Of a DNA stretch of 64,000 bases, positions 1 through 8,444 are shown one piece after another. The position numbers were made by a program, and so were the translations under genes. Position 1 is the first letter of the stretch. Every line of letters starts with the position of its first letter. Source of the stretch: CAKZNE01 sp963976435 (lineage in GTDB: Bacteria > Bacteroidota > Bacteroidia > Flavobacteriales > Schleiferiaceae); NCBI GenBank assembly GCA_963976435.1, contig CAXBKQ010000016.1, positions 28,164-92,163 of the forward strand. Direction: 5' to 3'. Below the pieces are notes generated by a model. The model was given only the letters and a program-made list of their open reading frames with translations. It was not told where the DNA came from and did no database searches.

Positions 1-673
1 TGAAGTATTGTGAATCTGTAATAATTAAATGATCTATAAGCTTGATATTCATTATTAATCCTGCTTCTACCAGTTTTTTAGTGAGAAGTTTATCTGCTGC
101 GCTTGGATTGATATTCCCTGAAGGATGATTGTGAGACACGATGATAGAAGTTGCTCCTAAAAGCAAGGCCTTTTTGAAAATCAATCGTACATCTGCCACG
201 GTGCCTGTTAGGCCTCCAATGCTAATTTGTTGCATCGCCAAAACACGGTTGGAATTGGATAAAAATAAGGCCCAAAATTCTTCGTGTGGCAATTCGGCTA
301 AGGAAGCCTGTAATAATTCGTAGGCCGATTGGCTATTGGAAACGGTGGATACTTTTTGTGCATCAGAATATCGCCTCCTTTGACCAATTTCTAGGGCAGT
401 GATAATATTGATCGCCTTTACTTTTCCTATCCCCTTAAACTGGGTAAACTCCTCGATAGTTTTTTTAGCTAGGCTTTTTAAATCATTATCCACAGAATCC
501 AGAATCCTTTTGGCAAGATCAACTGCAGATTCATTATTAGTACCAGTACCTATGAGAATTGCTAACAGTTCTGCATTACTTAGACTTGATCGTCCTTTTG
601 TCATCAACTTTTCACGTGGTCTATCATCTTTTGCCCAAGATTTTATTCCCTGAAACTTTGCTTGTTTTGTCAA
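1..673 (-). CDS. radC: DNA repair protein RadC (JAB/MPN domain), C-terminus cut by window edge
   Basis: RadC-family protein, a JAB1/MPN metalloprotease-like fold whose biochemical role is still unclear. Translation of the minus strand gives the family's N-terminal signature (IKSWAKDDRPREKL), a helix-hairpin-helix-like stretch (FKGIGKVKAINI) and the metal-binding HNHPSG motif encoded near 115-135. The last residues lie beyond base 1. No ATG fits: the first in-frame ATG (604) would remove the conserved DDRPREK region, and an in-frame TAA lies just upstream, so the TTG at 673 is the most likely start. The gene sits after the YceI gene on the same strand but behind a terminator, so it is probably a separate unit. 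Confidence 0.9.
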   Translation of the reverse strand, partial: MTKQAKFQGIKSWAKDDRPREKLMTKGRSSLSNAELLAILIGTGTNNESAVDLAKRILDSVDNDLKSLAKKTIEEFTQFKGIGKVKAINIITALEIGQRRRYSDAQKVSTVSNSQSAYELLQASLAELPHEEFWALFLSNSNRVLAMQQISIGGLTGTVADVRLIFKKALLLGATSIIVSHNHPSGNINPSAADKLLTKKLVEAGLIMNIKLIDHLIITDSQYF

Positions 674-698
674 ATTGTGGATTTATAGAGTTTATTGC

Positions 699-727
699 AA
701 AAAAAAGTCCCGCAAGAGCGGGACTTT
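699..727 (-). terminator. Rho-independent terminator after the YceI gene
   Basis: A perfect 8-bp stem (AGTCCCGC / GCGGGACT, 706-713 with 718-725) with a four-base loop is followed on the minus strand by a run of eight T. It lies 22 bases past the YceI stop codon and ends that transcript before radC. Confidence 0.85.
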
Positions 728-748
728 CTAAATATACAATAAAATGTC

Positions 749-1429
749 CTAGGATTTTTTGGCTCTTAGGTTCACTCTCAATTTTATATTGTCGTCAATT
801 GCGTTTTCTTTAGCAATAGCCTCAATACTTGCAGTGGAGCGAAAATTCACATCCCAATTTGTACGATCAATAACAAATTCTGGAGTTTTAATGATGATTT
901 CATCATTTTCGAAGCTTAGCATAGCGGGGATGGAAATATTCTTTTCTTTATCCCTCATGCTAAGGTTCCCACTTAAAATATGAGTAGCACCTGTAGTATC
1001 AGATTCATCAACTGCAGAAACACTGGTTAGGGCAAAAGCTGCGGTTGGATACTCCTCAACTGCAAAAAAATCTGGGCTCTTTAAATGTCCTTCTAGTTTA
1101 GCTTTATACTCACTTTCAGCTGGCATATCCGTGCTATTGATGGACGACATATTGATCACAAATTTTCCACTAATGATGTTTCCACCTTCGGTTTGAAATT
1201 CTCCTTCTTCCACCTGAATGGTTCCTGTATGTGAATCATCTGCATAGGTTTTAAAACCAATCCATGTAATTTCATCTCCATCCGTAAGCACGGAATAGGT
1301 TTCTGCTGTTGCCACTTCTTCTGCAACTTCTTTTGCTTCTGATGCTTCAATTGCCTCTTCTGGGGCATTGTTACAAGCTACCATTCCACCTAAAATGGCA
1401 ATGGATAAAAATTTACTGTAAAATTTCAT
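749..1429 (-). CDS. YceI-family lipoprotein
   Basis: 226-residue protein with a lipoprotein signal: a short hydrophobic N-terminus ending in MVAC, so Cys19 is the likely lipidation site. A Glu/Ala-rich linker (about 23-42) follows, then a YceI-like domain to the C-terminus. Features seen are WIGFKTYADDSHTGTI near the domain start, the KSPDFFAVEEYPTAAF segment and a closing FVIDRTNWDVNF strand. YceI proteins are lipocalin-like and bind polyprenyl or other lipophilic molecules in the periplasm; the ligand here is unknown. The gene is monocistronic, with its own promoter and terminator. Confidence 0.88.
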   Translation of the reverse strand: MKFYSKFLSIAILGGMVACNNAPEEAIEASEAKEVAEEVATAETYSVLTDGDEITWIGFKTYADDSHTGTIQVEEGEFQTEGGNIISGKFVINMSSINSTDMPAESEYKAKLEGHLKSPDFFAVEEYPTAAFALTSVSAVDESDTTGATHILSGNLSMRDKEKNISIPAMLSFENDEIIIKTPEFVIDRTNWDVNFRSTASIEAIAKENAIDDNIKLRVNLRAKKS

Positions 1430-1459
1430 ATTTGATAATTAATGTTTAAACAACGATTG

Positions 1460-1486
1460 CAAATATAGGGTGTATTATATAAACAA
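1460..1486 (-). promoter_or_regulatory. Bacteroidota-type promoter for the YceI gene
   Basis: The minus strand carries TATATTTG (1460-1467), a perfect match to the Bacteroidota -7 box TAnnTTTG, with a TTG at 1484-1486 in the -33 area (16-base spacer, a little short). Transcription would start about 25 bases before the ATG at 1429. Confidence 0.5.
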
Positions 1487-1547
1487 AAACATTTGGCTGA
1501 TAAATATTTTTACCCTATTATTGTAATATCATTTTAATATCAAATCA

Positions 1548-2399
1548 ATGGAAGCTGAAAAAATAATTAAAACCCAATCTGGTTATATACACCTAGTAAT
1601 AAGTATCACTTTGTTGGCAATTGGCATATTTCTCCTCACACAAAAGAGTTTTTTAGGAATTATCCCAATTGTAATAAACATAATTCACCTCATAGGTTTT
1701 ATGGTGATCAACCCCAACAAGGCTGCTGTATTGGTCTTATTTGGTGATTATAAGGGAACGGTTATAAAAAATGGCTTTCACTGGGTAAATCCATTTTTCA
1801 CCAAAAGGAAAATAAGTCTACGTGCTCGCAATTTAGACAGCAAGCCCATCAAGGTAAACGATCAATTGGGAAATCCAATAATGATTGGTGTGGTTCTAGT
1901 TTGGAGAGTTAAGAACACATTTAAGGCAGCTTTTGATGTTAATGATTTTGAAGAGTTTGTAAATATTCAAAGTGAAACGGCCATTCGAAAGTTAGCAAGT
2001 GCTTATCCTTATGACACATTTGATGATGATGAAGCTGAAATGAGCCTTCGCTCTGGACTAGAGGATATCAACAATCAGCTAGATACTGAAATGCAAGAAA
2101 GGCTAAACATTGCTGGGATTGAAGTAATTGAAGCTAGAATCAGCCATTTGGCCTATGCATCGGAAATTGCAGGATCTATGCTTCAAAGACAACAAGCTAC
2201 GGCTATTGTTGCTGCCAGATTGAAAATTGTGGAGGGCGCTGTAGGCATGGTAGAAATGGCATTGGAGCAACTCAGCGAAAAACAAATTTTAGAACTAGAC
2301 CAGGAAAAAAGAGCAAGCATGGTAAGCAATCTTATGATAGTATTGTGCGGTGATAAAAATGTGCAGCCGGTTGTAAATACAGGGTCTTTATACACCTAA
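1548..2399 (+). CDS. SPFH/band-7 domain membrane protein
   Basis: 283 residues. Two hydrophobic segments near the N-terminus (about 15-35 and 40-55) anchor the protein, followed by a stomatin/prohibitin/flotillin (SPFH) domain from about residue 58: NPNKAAVLVLFGDYKGT, then GFHWVNPF, then NLDSKPIKVNDQLGNPI. The C-terminal third is Ala/Glu/Gln-rich and helical (ASEIAGSMLQRQQATAIVAAR), typical of SPFH oligomerisation. Such proteins form ring-like assemblies on membranes. It heads a tight + strand operon with a PH-like membrane protein (1 base away) and a ribbon-helix-helix protein. Confidence 0.88.
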   Translation: MEAEKIIKTQSGYIHLVISITLLAIGIFLLTQKSFLGIIPIVINIIHLIGFMVINPNKAAVLVLFGDYKGTVIKNGFHWVNPFFTKRKISLRARNLDSKPIKVNDQLGNPIMIGVVLVWRVKNTFKAAFDVNDFEEFVNIQSETAIRKLASAYPYDTFDDDEAEMSLRSGLEDINNQLDTEMQERLNIAGIEVIEARISHLAYASEIAGSMLQRQQATAIVAARLKIVEGAVGMVEMALEQLSEKQILELDQEKRASMVSNLMIVLCGDKNVQPVVNTGSLYT

Positions 2400-2400
2400 T

Positions 2401-2901
2401 ATGGCGAAATTGATAATTCATCAAAAGCTTATGAAGCACCCCTGGCCTATTATTATCGGCTTGATGCTTTTTTCTCTACTACTATTTGTGGCTGGTCCGG
2501 ATGTAATGAATGCTGAGGATGAAGGTGAATTTATAGGTTTCGTAGCCTCTATAATTCTGGGATTAGGAACCTTTCTTTTAGCCATGAATATAAAAAGTCA
2601 TATTGAGCTTCATCCTACAGAAATTCGCTTTAAGGACATGCCATTATCTAAAAAGCTGAAAGTAATTCGTTTGGAAGAAATGGAATCTTACAGTATTGAA
2701 AAATATAGCCTCCCTAATTTCAAAGGATTGGGTTTTAAAAGAGATTTTAAGGGGAATAAATATATTGTGATGCGATTTGGAATGGTTCTACAAATTAAAA
2801 CCAAGCAAGGCAAAAAGTTGGTATTAGGCATCAATGAGCCGGGAAAAGTAAAAAGGTATATAGAACAAAATTGGGAAGAAAACCCAACTTACAATGGCTG
2901 A
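2401..2901 (+). CDS. Two-helix membrane protein with a bacterial-PH-like C-terminal domain, function unknown
   Basis: 166 residues. Two transmembrane helices are visible (about 16-33 and 44-63), followed by a soluble basic domain whose pattern of short strands (IELHPTEIRF, KLKVIRLEEMESYSI, MVLQIKTKQGKKLVLGI) and a final helix resembles bacterial PH-like domains; this is a resemblance, not an assignment. The start is one base after the stop of the SPFH gene, and its end overlaps the next gene by 8 bases, so the three are surely co-transcribed. It may be a partner of the SPFH protein. Confidence 0.65.
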   Translation: MAKLIIHQKLMKHPWPIIIGLMLFSLLLFVAGPDVMNAEDEGEFIGFVASIILGLGTFLLAMNIKSHIELHPTEIRFKDMPLSKKLKVIRLEEMESYSIEKYSLPNFKGLGFKRDFKGNKYIVMRFGMVLQIKTKQGKKLVLGINEPGKVKRYIEQNWEENPTYNG

Positions 2902-3046
2902 AAAAAAAGCATTCGCACTTAGGATAGATTCTGAATTACTTAAAGCTGTAGAAAAATGGGCGGCCGACGAATTCCGAAGCACCAATGGTCAAATGGAATG
3001 GATAGTAAATAAGGCCCTTAAGGAAAGTGGGAGGCTAAAAAAATGA
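2894..3046 (+). CDS. Small ribbon-helix-helix (Arc-like) protein
   Basis: 50-residue protein. The sequence starts MAEKKAFALRIDSELLKAVEKWA and has the layout of an Arc/MetJ ribbon-helix-helix DNA-binding unit: a short strand (FALRI) and two helices (DSELLKAVEKWAADEF, NGQMEWIVNKALKE). It overlaps the preceding gene by 8 bases and ends one base before the stop of the convergent adaptor gene. RHH proteins usually bind DNA as dimers or act as antitoxins; no toxin gene lies next to it. A link to the SPFH protein is inferred only from the operon. Confidence 0.75.
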   Translation: MAEKKAFALRIDSELLKAVEKWAADEFRSTNGQMEWIVNKALKESGRLKK

Positions 3047-3047
3047 A

Positions 3048-4136
3048 TTATCGGACTCCATTCCAAATTTTAATCTGATCTGTACTATCAATCCCTGAGA
3101 CAATTTCCACATTAATACCATCAGATAATCCCAAGCTAATCTCCTTTTTTTCAAAAATCTGATCGGCGCTTTGAATTTCAACGAATGGTTTTCCATCTTC
3201 ATATTGCAGAAGGCTTTCTTTAATACTTAAAACCGACTTTCTAGATTCTAAAACTATATCGGCATTTGCACTATAGCCAGCTCTAATAAATTCGGTGCTA
3301 TCCATCATTACTTTTGCCTTAATTAAAAATTGAATGGCCCCATTTTCTTCTACTCCTTTTGGGGCGATATATTCCAAAGTGGCATCAAAGGTTTTATTTT
3401 CAATGGCTCCTACGCTGAGGCTTATTTCCATTCCTTCCTTAATTTTTCCTACTTCAGATTCATCAATTTTCCCTTCAAATACCAAATCATTCATATCTGC
3501 GATGGTAGCTACCGTGGTTCCATCATTAAAATTATTACTTTCAATTACTTGATTTCCAACTTTTATAGGAACGTCCAACACCATCCCGCTTACTGTAGCT
3601 TTTACCAATGTAATCGCTGATTTTCCTGATTTATTAGAAGCACCTTCCTTTACAATTTCCAAGTTTTCCACAGCAGCATCTAGTTCTTGCTTTGCAGATT
3701 CATAGGACAATTGAAATTGTTGAAATTCACTTTGGGCAATTACCTTATCCTCAAAGAGCTTTTTATTTCTTTTATAGTCTGTTTCGCTATTTTTCAATTG
3801 AATTTTTGCCTGATTTATTCTATTCTGAGCATTATTTAGAGATAGCATATTTGGAATAATTTTTATTCTCGCCATCAAATCCCCTTCTTTTACAATATCA
3901 CCAGCTTCGACAAAAATCTCTTGAATAATTCCTGATACCTGTGGCTTAATATCTACTTCTTCACGAGGAATAACACTACCTGTAGCTACCGACTTTTTTT
4001 GAATATCAGTAACAAATGCCTTATCCGTTTCGTATTCTACAGGGGCTTGTTTATTCTTTTGGTAAAGATAAAATAGGGTATAGGCAAAGGCCGCTATTAA
4101 AATTACAAGTCCTAAAATTCCAAAAAACTTTTTCAT
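3048..4136 (-). CDS. Efflux periplasmic adaptor (MacA/HlyD-like membrane fusion protein)
   Basis: 362 residues with one N-terminal membrane helix (about 4-24). The split lipoyl-like halves (SVIPREEVDIKPQVSGIIQEIFVEAGD and LVKATVSGMVLDVPIKVG) flank a coiled-coil hairpin (about 100-165), followed by beta-barrel and membrane-proximal domains. Such adaptors link an inner-membrane MacB-type transporter to an outer-membrane TolC channel. It is the last of four genes (ATPase, permease, permease, adaptor), all on the minus strand with short gaps. No TolC-like gene is in the window. Confidence 0.88.
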   Translation of the reverse strand: MKKFFGILGLVILIAAFAYTLFYLYQKNKQAPVEYETDKAFVTDIQKKSVATGSVIPREEVDIKPQVSGIIQEIFVEAGDIVKEGDLMARIKIIPNMLSLNNAQNRINQAKIQLKNSETDYKRNKKLFEDKVIAQSEFQQFQLSYESAKQELDAAVENLEIVKEGASNKSGKSAITLVKATVSGMVLDVPIKVGNQVIESNNFNDGTTVATIADMNDLVFEGKIDESEVGKIKEGMEISLSVGAIENKTFDATLEYIAPKGVEENGAIQFLIKAKVMMDSTEFIRAGYSANADIVLESRKSVLSIKESLLQYEDGKPFVEIQSADQIFEKKEISLGLSDGINVEIVSGIDSTDQIKIWNGVR

Positions 4137-4153
4137 CTATTTCAATTATTTAC

Positions 4154-5419
4154 TTATTCGGCTCTTAATGCATCTACAGGCTTAATGCTTACTGCTCTTT
4201 TTGCCGGGATTAATCCTGCCAATAAACCTGCTATTACTAATATTACTAATGCAATTAATACAATTTTCAATTCCACTTCTGGTCGCTTAAAAAACTCTGA
4301 ACCACCACCCGCATTTTCTAAGACAAATGCCAATAATTCCATAGCCCACACGCCCAAAATTACGCCTAGCATTCCAGCAACTACGGTAAGACTTATGGAT
4401 TCTAAAACCACCTGTTTCATTACTATAAATGGTCTAGCACCAATGGCTCGTCTTATACCTAGTTCTTTGGTCCTTTCTTTAACAATCACCAGCATAATAT
4501 TAGAAACGCCTATTGCCCCTGCGATAAGGGTTAAAATACCCACTATTAGGGTTAGTGCATTTATACCCACAAAGAGCCCTGTCATTTTTGAAAACTCTTC
4601 TTCCATATTCCAGGAGCCAAATGCTCTTTCATCATTAGGGTGTATGCTATGCCTTTCTTTCAAGAGGGTTTTAACTTTATCTCCTACTAAACTTACAGGT
4701 ACTCCTTCCTTGGAAGTGATGGCCATCCACCCGACCCTATCTCCCAAATGAAAGGCATTTTGAAAAGTGCTAAAGGGAACATAGATGGATCTCTCTTGTT
4801 CATCGGCATCATCTTGATCTGCGCCATTTGATTGAAAAAGACCCACCACTTTAAAATTTACTCCTTTTACAGAAATGAATTCGCCTATAGGATTTTCATC
4901 AATTTCAAAAAGCGATTCATAAACTGTTTTACCGATTATGGCTACCTTTCTTTTTTCTGCCATATCTCCATCATTCATCATTCTGCCTTTTATAAGCTCC
5001 ACAATTTGAATTTTGGAATAATCTGGGGAATCGCCGTATAAATCAAAAGCCCCTGTTTTAGTGCCACGAACCACATTATTTGTTCCTCTAAAACCTCCTA
5101 GTTGATTTCGAGGGGCAACAATTCCCACTTCTTGAATTTCAGATTTAATGGCTTCAATATCTGCATTTCGGAGACTTACAGACCTGCCCCTTTGAAACCC
5201 TTTATAGGGGACACTGGTACTTTGAGTCCAAAGAAACATGCTATTGGTAGCCCATCCTCCCATTTTTGAGGTGGCTCCATTTTTAAGTCCTTTTCCAGCA
5301 CCCATCATTACCACCATCATCAATATCCCCCAAAAAACGCCAAAGGCAGTAAGAAAGGTTCTGAGTTTATTTCTACTCAGTACCATCCATATTTCGCTCC
5401 ATTGTTCTTTGTCTATCAT
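4154..5419 (-). CDS. MacB/FtsX-type ABC transporter permease (second copy)
   Basis: 421 residues. An N-terminal helix (about 18-40, FLTAFGVFWGILMMVVMMGAG) precedes a large periplasmic MacB-core domain. Three C-terminal helices follow (about 285-310, 330-355, 385-410), with the FtsX-type cytoplasmic loop VKERTKELGIRRAIGARP between the first two. It is clearly paralogous to the permease just upstream. Two different permeases with one ATPase and one adaptor suggest a heterodimeric MacB-like mechanotransmission transporter. Substrate unknown. Confidence 0.87.
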   Translation of the reverse strand: MIDKEQWSEIWMVLSRNKLRTFLTAFGVFWGILMMVVMMGAGKGLKNGATSKMGGWATNSMFLWTQSTSVPYKGFQRGRSVSLRNADIEAIKSEIQEVGIVAPRNQLGGFRGTNNVVRGTKTGAFDLYGDSPDYSKIQIVELIKGRMMNDGDMAEKRKVAIIGKTVYESLFEIDENPIGEFISVKGVNFKVVGLFQSNGADQDDADEQERSIYVPFSTFQNAFHLGDRVGWMAITSKEGVPVSLVGDKVKTLLKERHSIHPNDERAFGSWNMEEEFSKMTGLFVGINALTLIVGILTLIAGAIGVSNIMLVIVKERTKELGIRRAIGARPFIVMKQVVLESISLTVVAGMLGVILGVWAMELLAFVLENAGGGSEFFKRPEVELKIVLIALVILVIAGLLAGLIPAKRAVSIKPVDALRAE

Positions 5420-5426
5420 CAGAATA

Positions 5427-6662
5427 TTATTCGTCTCTTAAGGCTTCTATTGGTCGAATTCGCGCTGCTTTACGAGCTGGAAAAAAACCTGCTAGTGCAC
5501 CCGAAAATATTAAAATAGAAAGGGAAAGAAAAGCAATTTCTAAACTCACCCCGGGATTGTAAAAAAAATCGTGAACGAGGTATTTAGACATTAACTCTAC
5601 GACTACAATTCCTAAAATCATCCCGAAATATCCAGCTACAGCGGTAATTGTTATAGACTCTTGCATTACCAAACCAATTACAGAGGCGGGTGTTGCTCCT
5701 AGAGCTTTTCTAACACCAATTTCTCTTGTTCTTTCATTCACCACCACTATCATAATATTACTTACCCCTACTATACCGGCGATAATGGTTCCAATTCCTA
5801 TTACCAAAATAAAAATTTCCACACCTGAAATTACACTTAATATTTCCTCCGCGCCTCTTTGCACATTTCTTACTCTTATTGCTCGAGGATCTATTTTGTT
5901 AAATATTTTGCGCTGGGCAAAGTCTCCTCTTATTTTTTGAGCTAGTGCATCACTTGTTTCCAAATCCATAGCTTCATCATAGGTAAGCATTATCCTATTC
6001 ACTTCATTGGAGCTGGCATTAAAAACTTTTTGTCCGGTACTAATTGGGATATAGGCATATCTTTCCTCCCTGGCATTTCCATAATCAGAATACCATCCTA
6101 CCACCTGAAAAGGAATTCCAAATATTTTAATGTATTTACCAATGGGGTTTTCGGATTTAAAAATATCATCCTTTATTTTTCTACCAATTACCACCACTTT
6201 TCTTACCTCACTTAAATCCCTTTCATTTATGTACCTCCCCTCTTCCATACTGGTTTTTTCCAAAATCTGATGATCAGGATGAACGGCTCTAATACTGAAA
6301 TTTCCGCCTTCCGATTTAAAGGATAGTAAAGCGGACCACATAATATATCGGGAGGTACTATTTTCAATTTCACTAAAGGTTTCCTTGAGATGATCGAGGT
6401 CGGAATTCTCCATTTCGATAGGGCGATTGGAGTTTAGGCCCTTATAAGGCATGGAGGTAACACCGGTGCTAATCCATAGGCTATTCAGGGCGTCATCATC
6501 TAAAAAAGTGCGATAAATACCATTTCGCAAGCCTTGGCTAGAACCTAGTAAAACCACCAACATCATAATTCCCCAGGCCACACTAAAGCCGGTAAGAAAA
6601 GTTCTAAGCTTGTTTTTCTTAACCGTTGTCCATATTTCCAACCATTTATCTTGGTCAAACAT
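5427..6662 (-). CDS. MacB/FtsX-type ABC transporter permease (first copy)
   Basis: 411 residues with the same plan as its neighbour: helix at about 18-40 (FLTGFSVAWGIMMLVVLLGSS), periplasmic domain, then three C-terminal helices with the loop NERTREIGVRKALGATP. The start ATG at 6662 lies 18 bases after the ATPase gene, and the stop is 7 bases before the next permease. It probably pairs with the second permease; MacB itself is a homodimer with a fused ATPase, whereas here the ATPase is a separate protein. Confidence 0.87.
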   Translation of the reverse strand: MFDQDKWLEIWTTVKKNKLRTFLTGFSVAWGIMMLVVLLGSSQGLRNGIYRTFLDDDALNSLWISTGVTSMPYKGLNSNRPIEMENSDLDHLKETFSEIENSTSRYIMWSALLSFKSEGGNFSIRAVHPDHQILEKTSMEEGRYINERDLSEVRKVVVIGRKIKDDIFKSENPIGKYIKIFGIPFQVVGWYSDYGNAREERYAYIPISTGQKVFNASSNEVNRIMLTYDEAMDLETSDALAQKIRGDFAQRKIFNKIDPRAIRVRNVQRGAEEILSVISGVEIFILVIGIGTIIAGIVGVSNIMIVVVNERTREIGVRKALGATPASVIGLVMQESITITAVAGYFGMILGIVVVELMSKYLVHDFFYNPGVSLEIAFLSLSILIFSGALAGFFPARKAARIRPIEALRDE

Positions 6663-6680
6663 TTCTTTCTGATTTAGAAT

Positions 6681-7361
6681 TTAGTTGAAACGTTTTTCAT
6701 CTTGAATTAGCCCATCCTTAATATGAATTAAGCGATCGGTCATTTCTGCAATATCTTTTTCATGGGTAACAATTACAATGGTAATATTCTGCTCCTTATT
6801 TATTTTTCTAAAGAGTTGCATCACTTCATTTGATGTATTGCTATCTAAGGCTCCTGTGGGCTCGTCTGCCAAAACCACTTTGGGATTAGTTACTAATGCT
6901 CTGGCGATGGCCACCCTTTGTTTTTGCCCACCAGAAAGTTCATTTGGCAAATGATCTGCCCGATCTTGAATATCCATCATTTCCAAATACTTCATGGCAA
7001 TCTTATTCCTTTTGGATCTACCAACACCTTGGTAGTACAAAGGAAGAGCGACATTTTCTACAGCACTCTTGAAAGAAATTAGATTAAAGGATTGGAATAC
7101 AAAACCCAAAAACTTATTGCGATAAACGGCAGATTGTTTTTCGCTAAGGCCAATAATTTTTTTATCCTCCAAATGGTAGCTCCCAATATCATAATTGTCG
7201 AGCATACCAATGATATTCAATAAGGTAGATTTTCCAGAGCCTGAAGATCCCATAATGGAAACCAACTCTCCTTCATTTATTTGAAGATCAATACCTTTTA
7301 AAACTTCTAAATTTTTCGCCCCGATTTTATAGGACTTTTTGATTCCTTTTAGCTCAATCAT
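6681..7361 (-). CDS. ABC transporter ATP-binding protein (LolD/MacB-type)
   Basis: 226 residues, the normal length for this class. Walker A is GSSGSGKST (38-46), the signature motif LSGGQKQRVAIARAL lies near 140-155, and Walker B with LADEPTGALD follows, then the switch histidine in VTHE. These ATPases drive extracytoplasmic permeases by conformational change. It is the first gene of the four-gene export operon, and its ATP would power both downstream permeases. Confidence 0.92.
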   Translation of the reverse strand: MIELKGIKKSYKIGAKNLEVLKGIDLQINEGELVSIMGSSGSGKSTLLNIIGMLDNYDIGSYHLEDKKIIGLSEKQSAVYRNKFLGFVFQSFNLISFKSAVENVALPLYYQGVGRSKRNKIAMKYLEMMDIQDRADHLPNELSGGQKQRVAIARALVTNPKVVLADEPTGALDSNTSNEVMQLFRKINKEQNITIVIVTHEKDIAEMTDRLIHIKDGLIQDEKRFN

Positions 7362-7394
7362 TAACGCTAAATATTCATTCTCGTAGCAAAATAA

Positions 7395-7411
7395 GAGCTT
7401 AAAAATAGCTC
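7395..7411 (-). terminator. Weak hairpin ending the exosortase/polysaccharide transcript
   Basis: On the minus strand a 5-bp stem (GAGCT / AGCTC, loop of seven) lies just after the stop of the gene ending at 7415 and is followed by TTATTTTG. It could end the long leftward transcript before the ABC operon, but the stem is short. Confidence 0.35.
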
Positions 7412-7414
7412 AAT

Positions 7415-7870
7415 TTATTGAGAATCCTCTTGAGATGAATATGTTTTCTGAAAGTAAAATGCTGGAATTAGCATCATCATCAAAACCGGATTAAGGATAA
7501 TTCGGTGAAAATGACTTAGTAAGGAAGAAAAGCCCTTTGGACTAGTAAGGAAAAGGCCCAAATAGATTGGTAGTAATATGAACAGTCCAAACAGCAGCAC
7601 ATAAAAAGAGAATTTCACATATTTCTCTTCTTCAAATAAAGCGTATATGATCATTATTGCAAATCCATCATTCAATAAATATCTAAACACTTTGTTTACC
7701 ACAAAGGCTGTTGAATTTTTTATGGTTTCGTAATCCGAGGTATATTCTATTTTTTCTGGAGCTTGAAATTTGAAGAGGACGGAATATAAATCCAGATGGA
7801 ATTGAAAAACATAAACTAAAAATAGCCCTAAAGCTCCAAGACATAAAAAAAGCCAACGTTTAGGATTCAT
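7415..7870 (-). CDS. Exosortase F system-associated membrane protein
   Basis: 151 residues with about four hydrophobic helices (8-25, 65-80, 87-108, 128-143). Its stop-start overlap with the exosortase gene (4 bases) and its size fit the small membrane protein that accompanies XrtF in flavobacteria; in those genomes it is known only by this association. The segment with conserved charged residues (YETIKNSTAFVVNKVFRYLLND) lies in the loop before the second helix. Role unknown; it may assist or regulate the exosortase. Confidence 0.72.
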   Translation of the reverse strand: MNPKRWLFLCLGALGLFLVYVFQFHLDLYSVLFKFQAPEKIEYTSDYETIKNSTAFVVNKVFRYLLNDGFAIMIIYALFEEEKYVKFSFYVLLFGLFILLPIYLGLFLTSPKGFSSLLSHFHRIILNPVLMMMLIPAFYFQKTYSSQEDSQ

Positions 7871-8442
7871 CGCTTTGTCATTTTCTTCTTCCCTGAAAAT
7901 TTACTTACCCAAAGGAACCAAAGGAATAGTATGGCTAAATAAATTATGGCTGTAAATCCAAATTTGTGAAAAAAGTGAAAGGTTTGCCCTTCAAATTTCA
8001 CATTTATCAATGCCAGTAACATGAGCCTCCCAATGTTGGAGGCATGGATAAACAATAATCCAAAAGGAATAAATAGCAAGGTATTTAGCAGTTTACCACC
8101 AAAGGCAATTATAAATGCAATAAAGAGAATCATTATATTAATTCCATTGCATCCTTCTTCAACAGAAATCGCATATTTACCACTTAGCCAAATGCTATCA
8201 TAGGTCTGTTCAGCTTCAGATTTAGAATTCAAATGATCATTCCGAATAATTATTGGACGATATCCAAATACGGTGCTTGAATTAGTACAGCTAAAGGCTA
8301 CAAAGCTAGTAATAGGATCTGTTTTGGGCTTTTCTAATGAGTCGTAATAGCTGATATATTTACCATATACCACAGAGAGTATTCCGTAGATAGCGAAGAA
8401 TTTCACTAAAAACAGAATGGTTGGTTTAAAATCTTTCCACAT
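7867..8442 (-). CDS. xrtF: Exosortase XrtF
   Basis: 191-residue integral membrane protein. The exosortase/archaeosortase active-site residues are visible: Cys98 in EEGCNGIN, Arg139 in the helix SNIGRLML, and a downstream His (156 or 159 in FHFFHK). Exosortases are transpeptidase-like enzymes that process C-terminal sorting signals and are typically found with exopolysaccharide loci. The position agrees, next to a Wzi-like barrel and the large sugar locus. No protein with a clear exosortase sorting tail was seen in the window. Confidence 0.88.
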   Translation of the reverse strand: MWKDFKPTILFLVKFFAIYGILSVVYGKYISYYDSLEKPKTDPITSFVAFSCTNSSTVFGYRPIIIRNDHLNSKSEAEQTYDSIWLSGKYAISVEEGCNGINIMILFIAFIIAFGGKLLNTLLFIPFGLLFIHASNIGRLMLLALINVKFEGQTFHFFHKFGFTAIIYLAILFLWFLWVSKFSGKKKMTKR

Positions 8443-8444
8443 GT

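Noticed and set aside
4185..4751. Long + strand open frame of 188 residues opposite the permease gene
   Set aside because: It lies wholly within a clear permease gene on the other strand and has low-complexity composition with no family features.
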